Notes: generated by a model not told the origin, from the letters alone. 64,000 nt of DNA from Pirellulaceae bacterium (GCA_022446825.1 JAKVBY010000034.1:25363-89362); one strand, 5' to 3'. Positions 26,596 through 36,571 are shown, numbered from the stretch's first letter. Numbers and translations are program-made.

Positions 26596-28878
26596 ATGAC
26601 CGCAAATTCTCTCAAGAACTTTTTCAACTTATTCGGTAGTACGCTTCTTTTTATTGGCGGATTGGCGTTTTACCCAGTTGCTCCAATGGCAGCTGGCGCA
26701 CAGCGTTCCAGTGACCAAGACGACGCGTATTTCAGACTCTATCCGGATGAGAAAAACGAGGTTCTGTCAGCGGCTGCCCTCAGAGGTAGAGCACAACAAC
26801 CGGCCCTCAACAATACTGAAGTGGAGACCGAAGCTGAATTACGCCGTCTGCTAGGTACCTGGGGACTACCGCCCAACACAACACGGAGTGAGTTGGACAA
26901 ATTCCTGTTGAGCCGACTCCCTCCGCTGAAGGTTCCTGCCACCGCCCAAAACTGGACTCAGCAAGGACAGGCCTTGCGACATCGCGTGCTCGAAGAAGTC
27001 GTCATGAAAGGTCACGACCCAGCGATCTTTCGCCAAAGTCCAGCCGTTCAGTGGCAAGGCATTATTGAAACCGGGCATGGATATCGCATACGCAAACTCT
27101 GCTACGAAATGTGGCCAGGATTTTGGGGGCCGGCGCTCATCTACGAACCCGTAGACCTTCAAGGCCCGGCGCCAGTAGTTCTCAATACCATGGGTCACGG
27201 AGGAGTGTTAAGTAACGATTTCCGCCAAACTCGTGTGATCAATCTGGTCAAACGCGGCATGATTTGCATGGTCGTGGAGTGGATTGGATCGGGCGGTGAA
27301 CTGAGTACTTCACGCGAGGTTCATGGTTACTTGCACGATGCTTGGATTGAATGCTTCGATCTATGTGGTCGAAACGGTATTGCGCCGTTTCATACCACGT
27401 TGACACGCGCCTTAGACATTCTACTCGAACAACCCCATGCAGATGCTTCCCGAGTTGCGGTTACCGGCTACTCCAGCGGAGGGACCCAGGCACTATGGCT
27501 GGGTGCTCTGGACGACCGTGTCACCGTATGTGTTCCCGTCGCCGGGCACGCCGGCAACGAAGCCTTCATACGGCATTATTCGTTTGGATGTCCCACCATG
27601 GTCCCCTGTGACTTGTGGGCACGGGCCGGATTTTCACAACTGACCGCCCTGCTCGCCCCGCGTCCCACGCTGCTCATTTACAACAAATTTGATGACTGCT
27701 GCTGGCAATCGGACTGGGTCCGGCCCTCCCTTGTCGATCCGATTAAACCGTTCTACAGCCTGTTCGGCAGAACAGACCATTTCGCCTATTTCGAGGGTAC
27801 CGAAAAGGATCCGGGCCACAATTATGGACGGATGAATCGGCAAGCTCTTTACCAATTCCTCAATCGACATTTCTTCGACCAATCGGACGGGGGAGAAGAA
27901 ATCCCTTGCGACGACGAACTATTGTTCCACGAACTCCGGGTCGACCTACCTGCCGACAACATGAACGTTCACCGATATTTCGAAAAGTATGCGACTGGGT
28001 TACCCGCCAAGCCGCTTCATCAAGCTGTTCAATCAAGTGGCCTGGGAGCATGGCAAACCGGACGCCGCCAGGCGCTTCGTGACAATTTAAAACTGCCAAC
28101 CTACAACGTTACGAAAGTCACGGAATCCCAAGACATTCCTTCTGATCGCTATAACGCACAACAGATCAATCTCCAACTCGGTAACGACTGGCACATTCCG
28201 GCGGTGGACATTTCGCTTCCAAATACAACACCGACACGCGTCGCTATTGTGCTTGCGGACGGTGGTCGTTCAGAAGGAGCATTGTTGGTGGACAAACTGC
28301 TCCGAGATGGTCACCGGTGTGTCGCTATCGATGTGCTGTTCGTCGGAGAATGTTTCCCGACTGGCTGGACCTTTCCCAATGCAGAGTTTGCGGTACACAG
28401 CTTCGGCGCCAGGAATCTCGGAATCAAAGTCGCACAACTCAGCGCAGTGACGGCATTCGTCGCCAAAAAATATCCCGACCTACCTATCACCATCGCTGGT
28501 GTGGGCCTCAATTCATCAGTCACCACGGCCATTGCAGTGGCCGTGGCCAATGACATTCACCCTGCAATGCTCATTACCGTTGGTCTACCCGCAACCTTGA
28601 AAGTACTCGTAGAGAGGAGTATGTTTCGAGCGTATTCACTTTTCAACTTCGGACTGCTCAAGGAAGTTGACATCAGTGAGATATTGGCGCTCTGCCTCCC
28701 GACGCAGGTACAGTTGATCAACGTCGAAAGTAGCGATTACCAGTGGAAATACCCTAAATGGCGAGCCGAACGGGCGCTGCGTAGTTTCGTTAACCGTGCC
28801 GCGACATTCCGCCAGAAAATCGATATCCATCAGAAAGAGTACAAACCAGGAACACCCTTGAAAGCAGTGTCAAACTGA
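26596..28878 (+). CDS. secreted two-domain alpha/beta hydrolase
   Basis: The 760-residue protein has a hydrophobic N-terminal signal region (about 10-35). Domain one (about 150-430) is an alpha/beta hydrolase related to acetylxylan-esterase-like enzymes: VVLNTMGHGG, then VTGYSSGGTQ with nucleophile Ser293, and DHFAYFEG with a candidate His. Domain two (about 520-750) looks like a second hydrolase fold but has GVGLNSS at the nucleophile position, so it is probably inactive. It sits before another large secreted carbohydrate-type enzyme, suggesting polysaccharide degradation. Confidence 0.75.
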   Translation: MTANSLKNFFNLFGSTLLFIGGLAFYPVAPMAAGAQRSSDQDDAYFRLYPDEKNEVLSAAALRGRAQQPALNNTEVETEAELRRLLGTWGLPPNTTRSELDKFLLSRLPPLKVPATAQNWTQQGQALRHRVLEEVVMKGHDPAIFRQSPAVQWQGIIETGHGYRIRKLCYEMWPGFWGPALIYEPVDLQGPAPVVLNTMGHGGVLSNDFRQTRVINLVKRGMICMVVEWIGSGGELSTSREVHGYLHDAWIECFDLCGRNGIAPFHTTLTRALDILLEQPHADASRVAVTGYSSGGTQALWLGALDDRVTVCVPVAGHAGNEAFIRHYSFGCPTMVPCDLWARAGFSQLTALLAPRPTLLIYNKFDDCCWQSDWVRPSLVDPIKPFYSLFGRTDHFAYFEGTEKDPGHNYGRMNRQALYQFLNRHFFDQSDGGEEIPCDDELLFHELRVDLPADNMNVHRYFEKYATGLPAKPLHQAVQSSGLGAWQTGRRQALRDNLKLPTYNVTKVTESQDIPSDRYNAQQINLQLGNDWHIPAVDISLPNTTPTRVAIVLADGGRSEGALLVDKLLRDGHRCVAIDVLFVGECFPTGWTFPNAEFAVHSFGARNLGIKVAQLSAVTAFVAKKYPDLPITIAGVGLNSSVTTAIAVAVANDIHPAMLITVGLPATLKVLVERSMFRAYSLFNFGLLKEVDISEILALCLPTQVQLINVESSDYQWKYPKWRAERALRSFVNRAATFRQKIDIHQKEYKPGTPLKAVSN

Positions 28879-28994
28879 GCCTGGCACACCGGACACCATA
28901 AAGGCGATCTAGAACTCATAACTTGCGTTTCGGCGATACTGGCTACCACACTTGTCATTTTTGTAGGCAACTTTATCTTATCGCAGGTCCCACC

Positions 28995-31700
28995 ATGCAA
29001 CGCGTCACGAATAACAGATACTCTTTTCTATGGGCCGCTCTAATAACTCTGATTTTGTCTACAACAGGGAGTGCTGATCCGGTTGAGCAGCGCGTTGCGG
29101 TCGTCGTTCCAGCGCGAGAAGTACCACGCATTACATATGGTGTGAATCAACTCAAAAATGCTTTACAAGAAGTGGGCCTGGCAATCGCGGAACCGTCACT
29201 TCCCAGGAATCCCCAGTCTGAAACGACCATTACCGTGGGTGTCATTGACAATGATCCTACGACGGCACTCGGCGCCACCCCCCCCGCTCGCGCGGAGTCG
29301 TTCACGATCTTATCCCCACGTCCAAAACAGTATGTGATTACTGGCAGGGACGAATCCGGAGCGATGTATGGCTGCCTAGAATTGGGAGAACGAATCAGAC
29401 GCGGTAAGAAACTACCCGCATTGCCCAACCCGATATCTCAAGGGCCCGCCTTGCGGCTTCGTCAGAGCTGTGTCTACATGTGCCTGCCAAAAGGCTCACG
29501 AGATGGTGGATTCTACGATTTCCTCTGGACGCCAGAAAATTTCCCTTGGTTCTACGATAAAGAGCATTGGCAAGAACACTTAGACCTGTTGGCAAGATCG
29601 CGTTTCAACGCCTTAGTGTTATGGGCAGGTCACCCTTTCACTTCGATACTACAACTGCCGAACTACCCCGAGGCGCAAGAACTCAGTGACGCAGACCTGC
29701 AACGAAATATCGAAATGTTCCGCTGGGTGACACAAGAAGCAGAGCGTCGAGGCATCTGGACCGTGGTCCATTTCTACAACATCCGCATCTCGCATAGTCT
29801 AGCCAAGGCTCACAACATCAGTATCGGGCAATCAAAACCGACCGAGCTGAACCGGAACTATACGCGCCACTGCGTCAGTGAATTCATCCGCAACTATCCG
29901 CATGTCGGCCTAATGGTTTGTTTGGGCGAATACCTATTGAGTGAATACGATGCGGAATGGCTAGCTGACGTCATCATTGACGGAGTGAAAGACAGCCTCC
30001 GTCCCGGTCAGGAAGAACCACCCCTGATCATACGCTCGCACGATTGCCCCATGAGTGAGGTACTGGAACGGGCATCCTATTCGAATCTATTCACGACCTC
30101 CAAATACTCAAGTGAAGCATTGATCTCCCATGTGGTCGGCGGTGGGCCGGGAAACAAAGACATTATGAGCTGGAAGTTCAGTAAGGATCTTTCAGAACAA
30201 AATCCACACATTTTGGAATTGATGTTTATCAGCAACCTGCAGCCTTGCCAGTACGGATCTCCTCGGTTTGCCCGTGGAGCGTTAAGCTCCTGTGTGGACA
30301 TCGGGAGCCAAGGAGTGCTCCATTTCCCCTTGGCCTACCTCAACTGGCCGTATACGACGCACGCCACATCGTCCCCTATTCGTCAGATCGATCGTGACTG
30401 GATGTGGTACGAGAGTTGGGGGCGAGCGGCTTGGAACCCTCATGTTCCGGATGACGAGGCGCGTTCCTACTGGCACTGGCGCCTCGGTGAAATCTACGGA
30501 GTTCCACCAAACGCCTCTGCCGTCATTCTCGAGGCCAGCGAGGCCGTTGCCGAAGTCATGCCCCATGTGACACGCGCGTTAAGTAACCAACCTTGGAATA
30601 TTCAGACGCACATGCTGGGGCAGACGATGGAACAAACACTGACAATTTCGGGGCGGTGGTATGCTCCACTCGGTGAAACGCTCATCCAATACGCACAAAA
30701 AGAACTAGCGGGCGCAGAGCATCAAGGGGAGACCCCGCTCGAAGCAGCGGAGCAAATCCAATCGAACGCCGCCACCGCCCTCCTCAAAGCCAAACAAACG
30801 CGTTCGCTGGTGACTCGCAATCAGGAAGCTTACGACCTTTGGGTGAAGGATATTAAAATCACCCAGCTAGTCGGTGACTTTTACGCACAAAAGGCGCGCG
30901 CGGCTATCTCCACACATATCTATTTTCAGACCCGGGACAACGCCCAGTTGGAGTCCATCGAACAGGATCTGGAAAGTTCGTTGAGCACCTATCGACAGCT
31001 CGCAGAGTTCACGGACGGTTTGTACGCCACCGTCGGCGGATGGGATGCGGCTCAGCAGATCCCGTTCCGCCCACCAATCACGCATTGGAAACAGGCACTA
31101 CCTCGCTTCGAACAAGAACTAAAAAGGTTTCAAACGAATGCCCGCGATCTGCGTCGAGACCCTTTAACATCAGGACAAATAAAGCCTTATTCCAGTGTGG
31201 ACGTCGAGATCCACACCGATGGCTGTGAGTCATTCGAGATGAAACTGAATGCCCGTCCCTACACGACGAACACTCCCTGGGTTCACCAACTACTACCGGA
31301 ATTACGAGGCTTGACTGGCATACGCTTTTCCAGCGAGGCCGCCGAAGCGAACGAACTTTCCATCGAGTTCGAGTTGAAAGAACCCGCTCGTGTCTTTGTC
31401 GGTTTTGCTGGCCAACCTGAATACCGGGTCCCAGGCCGCTGGGCAAAGCCAACTGAGGACTGGAAATTGTACGCGAACGAATCTGCCTATTTATACAAAT
31501 GGCACGAGTACTATATGGCTCGATGTGATGTCTACGTCAAAGAATTTCCCGCGGGGCGCTCGGTCCTGTCATTCGGCCAAGGAGCGTTTACTGTCCTGGG
31601 CTGCGCTGCCATGGACAGCCCACTGGTCCCCCGCGCACATCGCGTCGTACAACCTGGATTGTGGTTTAGTCACAACCAAAGCGGTGAAGAGAAGAACTGA
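28995..31700 (+). CDS. secreted putative glycoside hydrolase, GH20/GH67-like architecture
   Basis: About 901 residues from the ATG at 28995, giving a signal peptide (about 1-28). An N-terminal alpha/beta domain (about 30-155, with ESFTILSPRPKQYVITGRDESGAMYG) resembles the GH20/GH67 accessory domain. A TIM-barrel-like region follows (LRQSCVYMCLPKGSRD, HLDLLARSRFNALVLWAGHP), then a helical region and a beta-rich C-terminus. Exact family and substrate are unknown. The longer start at 28923 adds a stretch without signal character. It is 116 bases after the secreted hydrolase on the same strand. Confidence 0.68.
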   Translation: MQRVTNNRYSFLWAALITLILSTTGSADPVEQRVAVVVPAREVPRITYGVNQLKNALQEVGLAIAEPSLPRNPQSETTITVGVIDNDPTTALGATPPARAESFTILSPRPKQYVITGRDESGAMYGCLELGERIRRGKKLPALPNPISQGPALRLRQSCVYMCLPKGSRDGGFYDFLWTPENFPWFYDKEHWQEHLDLLARSRFNALVLWAGHPFTSILQLPNYPEAQELSDADLQRNIEMFRWVTQEAERRGIWTVVHFYNIRISHSLAKAHNISIGQSKPTELNRNYTRHCVSEFIRNYPHVGLMVCLGEYLLSEYDAEWLADVIIDGVKDSLRPGQEEPPLIIRSHDCPMSEVLERASYSNLFTTSKYSSEALISHVVGGGPGNKDIMSWKFSKDLSEQNPHILELMFISNLQPCQYGSPRFARGALSSCVDIGSQGVLHFPLAYLNWPYTTHATSSPIRQIDRDWMWYESWGRAAWNPHVPDDEARSYWHWRLGEIYGVPPNASAVILEASEAVAEVMPHVTRALSNQPWNIQTHMLGQTMEQTLTISGRWYAPLGETLIQYAQKELAGAEHQGETPLEAAEQIQSNAATALLKAKQTRSLVTRNQEAYDLWVKDIKITQLVGDFYAQKARAAISTHIYFQTRDNAQLESIEQDLESSLSTYRQLAEFTDGLYATVGGWDAAQQIPFRPPITHWKQALPRFEQELKRFQTNARDLRRDPLTSGQIKPYSSVDVEIHTDGCESFEMKLNARPYTTNTPWVHQLLPELRGLTGIRFSSEAAEANELSIEFELKEPARVFVGFAGQPEYRVPGRWAKPTEDWKLYANESAYLYKWHEYYMARCDVYVKEFPAGRSVLSFGQGAFTVLGCAAMDSPLVPRAHRVVQPGLWFSHNQSGEEKN

Positions 31701-31727
31701 CGCCCACAGAACAACGAGCAGGCGAAG

Positions 31728-32852
31728 TCATTGCTCTGTCAGCGAAAAGCTTGGTGCAACCGGGGTTGATACCGCTTCGATGCTGCTGGGAATTTCGATG
31801 TTCTTGGGCAGTAGATCGCCCAGTATCATCAACACTTCCTGCGCAGGAATTGCAAAACTTGCCACGCGGTCAGCGCTCGCAATGTTAATACCGATGGCCT
31901 TGCCGTCAAGATTGACAAGAGGACCACCACAATCACTGGGACGCAAAACAGAATCATGCTGCAGTGCTCGGGGAAATCCTCCGCTACGGTCACTTACCTG
32001 CCGCCCCAAAGTACGCTGCATTTCCGCGCGACGTTGTTCGGCCGTGCGCAATGTTGTAAGTCGAGTCATCACCTTGAGGTCCTGGCCATTGCGGCGCACG
32101 ACAAGGTGGACCACATCTCCAGAACGCATTTCCCGAATTTTGGCAATGAGCCGATCGACTTTGCTTACTGCTTCGCCATTAAAGCTGACAACCATGTCGC
32201 CCACTCCTACCCCGGCTTTTTCGGCAGCTCCACCAGCAACAACCTCGGTGACCTTGGCGCCTGCGGGACTCTCACGCAACAAGATTCCCAGTACACCCCG
32301 CGAGCCGTTAATTCGATGTGGTGATGCGCTCATCACTCCAATCGCAACAGGACGGTCCGAAGTCCCAGAGGTGGCCAGCCAACTTCCCAGATCCGGTACT
32401 TGAAAATCCCAACGAACCACTTGAAGCTCCGTAACCTCCACCTTCAACAAGGCGATGTCATAGTCGCTGCGGACGCCAATAACCTGCGCTGGAATGGTCG
32501 ACCCACCAGATAATTCGCAAGTAATCGTTCCTTTAAGTTCACTGGCTTTCGTGACAATATAGCCGCGTTGATCGACGACTGCTCCCAGAGATTTATGGAC
32601 GCCATCACAGTAAACCCGCACCGTACTTTTACTGGAAGTCTTCACAACTGCACGAAAGGCATTCGTAACGGTCGCATTACTTCTTTCATTTCTGCGTGCC
32701 AAACGCTGCAACCAAGCCGGAATCGTCCTCGTTGTTGGAGACACCGAATCCAAGTCCTTTAACCTCGCGTTGTCTTCCGCAGAGGTTAGCCCGGCCCCAC
32801 CGATCAGAGTAATTATCAAGAACACTAAACGACGCACACTCATTTCCTTCAT
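31728..32852 (-). CDS. S1C-type pseudoprotease with PDZ inserted in the protease domain
   Basis: The protein has 374 residues from ATG 32852 (GAGAAG 5 bases upstream). A signal peptide (1-24) precedes a trypsin-like fold. The catalytic His position is Ser104 (YIVTKASEL), Asp132 remains (SDYDIALLKV) and the nucleophile Ser is Cys308 (PSDCGGPLV). A PDZ domain (about 184-265) lies between the Asp and the Cys, not after the protease domain as in HtrA. It cannot be a normal serine protease; a chaperone, peptide-binding or regulatory role is possible. The active protease gene lies just upstream on the same strand. Confidence 0.82.
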   Translation of the reverse strand: MKEMSVRRLVFLIITLIGGAGLTSAEDNARLKDLDSVSPTTRTIPAWLQRLARRNERSNATVTNAFRAVVKTSSKSTVRVYCDGVHKSLGAVVDQRGYIVTKASELKGTITCELSGGSTIPAQVIGVRSDYDIALLKVEVTELQVVRWDFQVPDLGSWLATSGTSDRPVAIGVMSASPHRINGSRGVLGILLRESPAGAKVTEVVAGGAAEKAGVGVGDMVVSFNGEAVSKVDRLIAKIREMRSGDVVHLVVRRNGQDLKVMTRLTTLRTAEQRRAEMQRTLGRQVSDRSGGFPRALQHDSVLRPSDCGGPLVNLDGKAIGINIASADRVASFAIPAQEVLMILGDLLPKNIEIPSSIEAVSTPVAPSFSLTEQ

Positions 32853-32931
32853 AATGCTTCTCGATGTCAAGTTGTCATTCTCAGAACTTTTTTCCTCAGC
32901 TGCCATCTGACGCTCAAAAACAATCATCTCG

Positions 32932-34011
32932 CTACGATCCCAGATCGCCAATTATGACGCCGAGATCGATCAATGCCTGATTGCGTCGAAGTCGAACGGT
33001 TACTTCATCACCCGGGTGGGTCTTTTCAACGAGTTGTTTTAGTGAATCAAAATCGCTGATGCGATGACTGCCAAACCGAACAACCACATCACCGACTTTG
33101 ATGCCCGCATCCGCCGCAGGGGTTCCAGGAAACACCTGGACAACAATTGCATTCTCCGCCTGAGCATCCCCTCGAATTCCGATGAAAGGGCTCACTCCTG
33201 GCAAATTCCCCCAAACATTACCATCAACTAAGCGTTCCCAAGTATTCAGGAAATTGTCAACAGGAACGTGCAAATTATTGGCAAGTGAATTACCAATGCG
33301 GCTATGAATTCCGACGACGCAGCCATTCATATCAAACAGCGGACCACCGGAATCACCACCGACAAGCTTGCAATCGGTTTGAATATATTCATCTTGATTT
33401 TCCAGAACACGACCGACTCGTACCACCGCACCACGGTCAGCCTGAAAACCTCCTGGATGACCAAGACTCATCAGCCATTGCCCAACTTCGACAGATTCTG
33501 AGCGTCCCATCTTCGCGACACCCCAATGCCGCGCTGCTTCGACGGTCTCGGAGGCATTTACTTTGATCAGGCCAGCATCTCGGTTTCGATTCAAACCAAG
33601 CGTCGTGCCGCGGACTTTCGCACCGTCAAAGAAAGTAATGATCGCCTCTTGATCTCTGTGGCTGGCAACATGCGCAGCCGTCAAGAGATATCCGCTTTCC
33701 GAAATAATGACACCGCTACCATGCACCACTCCAACCTGTACTGCCACCGTGCTACGTTGCAACGAATTCGCCAGCTGCTGCTGATGCGATTCCATTGCCT
33801 TGAGATCCTCGACGCTGGTGGGGACTCCCCCTGCAAAAATACTCTGCAAGGCCGTCTCTGTAACACGCAGATCATCTTGGTCTACAGCAGTCGCTCGGAC
33901 GGCACCAACCAACAAGAGAACAATCGACAAGGCGACGAGCTTAGTAGAACGCGCATGACCACCACAAAAAATCTTGCCGTAACCTCGCGACATATTGTGT
34001 TTAAGATTCAT
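32932..34011 (-). CDS. S1C/HtrA-type serine protease with PDZ domain
   Basis: The protein has about 359 residues from ATG 34011. After a signal segment (about 25-43) it has catalytic His114 (TAAHVAS), Asp145 (NRDAGLI) and Ser221 (GGDSGGPL), then a PDZ domain (about 270-355, ADAGIKVGDVVVRFG). All catalytic residues are present. It is followed on the same strand by the pseudoprotease 80 bases on, so the pair probably acts together in the envelope. An alternative ATG at 33993 exists. It is divergent from an SDR gene. Confidence 0.9.
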   Translation of the reverse strand: MNLKHNMSRGYGKIFCGGHARSTKLVALSIVLLLVGAVRATAVDQDDLRVTETALQSIFAGGVPTSVEDLKAMESHQQQLANSLQRSTVAVQVGVVHGSGVIISESGYLLTAAHVASHRDQEAIITFFDGAKVRGTTLGLNRNRDAGLIKVNASETVEAARHWGVAKMGRSESVEVGQWLMSLGHPGGFQADRGAVVRVGRVLENQDEYIQTDCKLVGGDSGGPLFDMNGCVVGIHSRIGNSLANNLHVPVDNFLNTWERLVDGNVWGNLPGVSPFIGIRGDAQAENAIVVQVFPGTPAADAGIKVGDVVVRFGSHRISDFDSLKQLVEKTHPGDEVTVRLRRNQALIDLGVIIGDLGS

Positions 34012-34170
34012 TGGCACCAAGTCCGAGTGACTTCAAAACAAACAACAGGACGTCTACTCGATCTTAGCGTATTTATCACGCGCGTTCTCGACTTTTACCT
34101 AACAAGCCTTAAGATTTGACAATCGTACCGGTTGTTTTGTTTATGGTGATGGAAAGGCTTGAAGGTCTTC

Positions 34171-35028
34171 ATGTCAAAACTTGTCTTTGGCTGCGGCTAT
34201 TTGGGGAAGCGTGTTGCTGCGCAGTGGCGGCAAGCTGGACACTCGGTCCACGTCGTCACCAGAAGTTCTGAGCGCGCTGTGGAATTGCAAACAGAGGGTT
34301 TTCATCCAATCGTCGCCGATGTTTGCCAACCCGACACGCTCACTGGCCTGCCCGAGGCGGAAACGATCCTTTATGCCGTAGGATTTGATCGCAATTCAAA
34401 CCATTCCATCGAAGAGGTCTACGTAGACGGATTCGAGAATGTACTGGCGGCAATTTCCCGTCGTACCCAACGATTGATCTATGTCAGTTCGACGGGTGTC
34501 TACGGCTACGATGACGGCTGCTGGATCGATGAAACATCTCGCTGCAATCCGACCCGTGCCGGCGGCCTGGCCTGTTTAGCAGCAGAACAACGTTTACAAC
34601 AACACCCACTCGCTGAATGCTCTATTATTCTGAGAATGGCTGGGATTTACGGGCCGAATCGCATTCCTCGTCGACAGGATATCGCCCGAGGAATCCCTTT
34701 GAATGTAGCCTCTGCCGGCTATTTGAACTTGATCCATGTGGAGGATGCGGTTCAAGTGATCCTGCGTGCGGAGGCCGCCTCCGCCACCCCGGAACTCTAC
34801 CTTGTTTCCGACGGCCAGCCCGTTTTACGGCGAGATTATTTTTGGGAGCTAGCGCGACTTTTAGGCCTGGAGAAGCCCTCTTTTGAGTCGTCACCTGCGA
34901 ATTCCAGCCGCGAGGCTCGCGCCAGCGGTAGTAAACGAATCAAGAACAATCGAATGCTTGAGAAATTAGAGATTTCACTACGGTTTCCCTCTTATCGTGA
35001 GGGACTAGCCGACGGAATCATTGGTTGA
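34171..35028 (+). CDS. NAD-dependent epimerase/dehydratase (YeeZ-like SDR)
   Basis: The 285-residue protein has the nucleotide-binding motif GCGYLGKRVA (6-15), the strand motif IYVSSTGVYGY with the Ser-Thr-Tyr part of the active site, and LNLIHVEDAVQVI. It belongs to the atypical extended SDR group that includes YeeZ; substrate is unknown. Start 34171 is chosen because GAAGG (34161-34165) lies just upstream; TTG at 34159 is also in frame. It is not clearly linked to the MBL gene that follows 100 bases on. Confidence 0.85.
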   Translation: MSKLVFGCGYLGKRVAAQWRQAGHSVHVVTRSSERAVELQTEGFHPIVADVCQPDTLTGLPEAETILYAVGFDRNSNHSIEEVYVDGFENVLAAISRRTQRLIYVSSTGVYGYDDGCWIDETSRCNPTRAGGLACLAAEQRLQQHPLAECSIILRMAGIYGPNRIPRRQDIARGIPLNVASAGYLNLIHVEDAVQVILRAEAASATPELYLVSDGQPVLRRDYFWELARLLGLEKPSFESSPANSSREARASGSKRIKNNRMLEKLEISLRFPSYREGLADGIIG

Positions 35029-35128
35029 AGCAACACGAACAGACAATTAGAATCAGCGTTCTGCAATTCTCCTATTGCACTATGACTCGGACACCTCACG
35101 ACTTGCCTTTTTCTTCAAGGACTTCGTA

Positions 35129-35911
35129 ATGCTGGAACGGAAACCAATCTTTCCGAACATCATTGAAATGAACTATCAAGCTGGTCACATGATCGGCTGC
35201 AATGTTTATCTCGTCTTTGACAATGACGAATGGTTGCTTATCGACGTTGGCTACAATGAAGCCGTCGATGAAATTCTCGAATTGATCCGTCAATTAGATT
35301 TCCCCCTCTCGCGCTGTAAAACACTCATCGCTACACATGCGGATGTAGATCACATTCAGGGTTTGGCCAAAGCTAAACAACAGCTGCAAACGACGGTAAC
35401 AGCACACACTCGCTCTGCCCAATCAATTCGCGAAGGTGACAAAGTGCGTACGTTCGCAGAGATTGAGGCCCAAAATATCCATATGGAAATGCCGCCAGTC
35501 GAAGTGGAAGTCCTCGTAGAAGATGGCGACACTATTTCTGTTGGTGATGTTGAACTTGAAGTGTGGCTCACACCTGGGCACACGGACGGACAATTGTCTT
35601 TTCGCAAAGACAATCTGCTATTCAGCGGTGATAATATTTATCGAGATGGCTGTGTCGGCGCAATCGACGCACATCACGGCAGCGACATTCAGGATTTTAT
35701 CGGTTCGCTATGTCGCATTCGGGACAGCAACGTTGAGTGGTTGCTCCCCAGTCACGGCCCCGTCTTTCGCAAAGACAATGCCCTGCTGGATAGTACCATC
35801 AAACGGCTGGAAGGTTACTTGCATATGGCCGACTTTGGCACTTGTGCGATCGACTGGCCGTTAATGGACGAATTTGAACGGGAAATCGCCCAAGGGATCA
35901 TGCCGAAGTAG
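35129..35911 (+). CDS. metallo-beta-lactamase-fold hydrolase
   Basis: The 260-residue protein has the MBL metal motif THADVDH (His70, Asp72, Asp74, His75; the first His-x-His position is replaced by Asp) and the downstream TPGHTDGQLSF and PSHGPVF histidines. Family members hydrolyse thioesters, glyoxalase-type substrates or nucleic acids; the specificity here is unknown. ATG 35129 follows AAGGA (35116-35120) by 8 bases and is preferred to 35075. No signal peptide is seen. Confidence 0.87.
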   Translation: MLERKPIFPNIIEMNYQAGHMIGCNVYLVFDNDEWLLIDVGYNEAVDEILELIRQLDFPLSRCKTLIATHADVDHIQGLAKAKQQLQTTVTAHTRSAQSIREGDKVRTFAEIEAQNIHMEMPPVEVEVLVEDGDTISVGDVELEVWLTPGHTDGQLSFRKDNLLFSGDNIYRDGCVGAIDAHHGSDIQDFIGSLCRIRDSNVEWLLPSHGPVFRKDNALLDSTIKRLEGYLHMADFGTCAIDWPLMDEFEREIAQGIMPK

Positions 35912-36085
35912 CGGCAATGCCTGCGGGCCGCGTGGCGGCCTAGCGCATGTTCCGATTTTGCCGGATATTCCCTTGATTCCGATGATGCTGCGTGCCGATG
36001 CTCTAAGGTAGAGCTACGTGGCGTCGTACCCGCTCTGTACGCGACGCTCCGTATTATATGTCTCATTTACCCAGAGGGGGTTGTC

Positions 36086-36415
36086 ATGATCTGGCGCACC
36101 GGGCTTAGTTTTATCTGCTTGCTAACGCTCGCATCTTTCTTTTCACCGTCTGAAACGGCTGCGGAGCAGCGTTCCTTCGGTCGGGTCTGGGGTGGCCATT
36201 ATGGGAGCCACGACTGGGAACGGTTTTACCACTATCCCTATGTATACTACCCACAAAACTATTGGGGAAACGAATACTACCGTAGTGCCGAAAGCCTCTA
36301 TTATCGATATCCGCAAGAAATGCGAATTCCGGTCTACAACAAGAAGTGGCACAACTACTACCCCGCCGGGCGACGCTATCACCAAGGAAATCACTTCTTC
36401 ACTGATATCTTCTAG
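36086..36415 (+). CDS. small secreted tyrosine-rich protein
   Basis: The 109-residue protein has a signal peptide (about 1-25) and a mature part very rich in Tyr, His, Trp and Arg, for example YHYPYVYYPQNYWGNEYY. It lacks cysteines in the mature part. A strong ribosome site GAGGGGG (36073-36079) precedes the ATG. No family is recognised; composition suggests an exported, possibly matrix or surface, protein. It is alone on its strand, convergent with the next gene. Confidence 0.7.
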   Translation: MIWRTGLSFICLLTLASFFSPSETAAEQRSFGRVWGGHYGSHDWERFYHYPYVYYPQNYWGNEYYRSAESLYYRYPQEMRIPVYNKKWHNYYPAGRRYHQGNHFFTDIF

Positions 36416-36571
36416 AGACTCCAGTCGACACAACCGAGAAAACCGCACGAAGGTTGGTCGCTGATTACGCAAGCTCAGAGCAACTCAGGGGTCTAAGAGC
36501 CCAGGACAAAGCTCTGTCGCGCGACCAGCCCATCGTGACGGCGGTTCGACTCAGGTTCAGACGACTTCGTG

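Noticed and set aside
31390-32403. 337-codon plus-strand open frame
   Set aside because: It runs from the end of the secreted glycosidase-like gene into the antisense of the pseudoprotease; Ser/Arg/Thr-rich composition and no domain.
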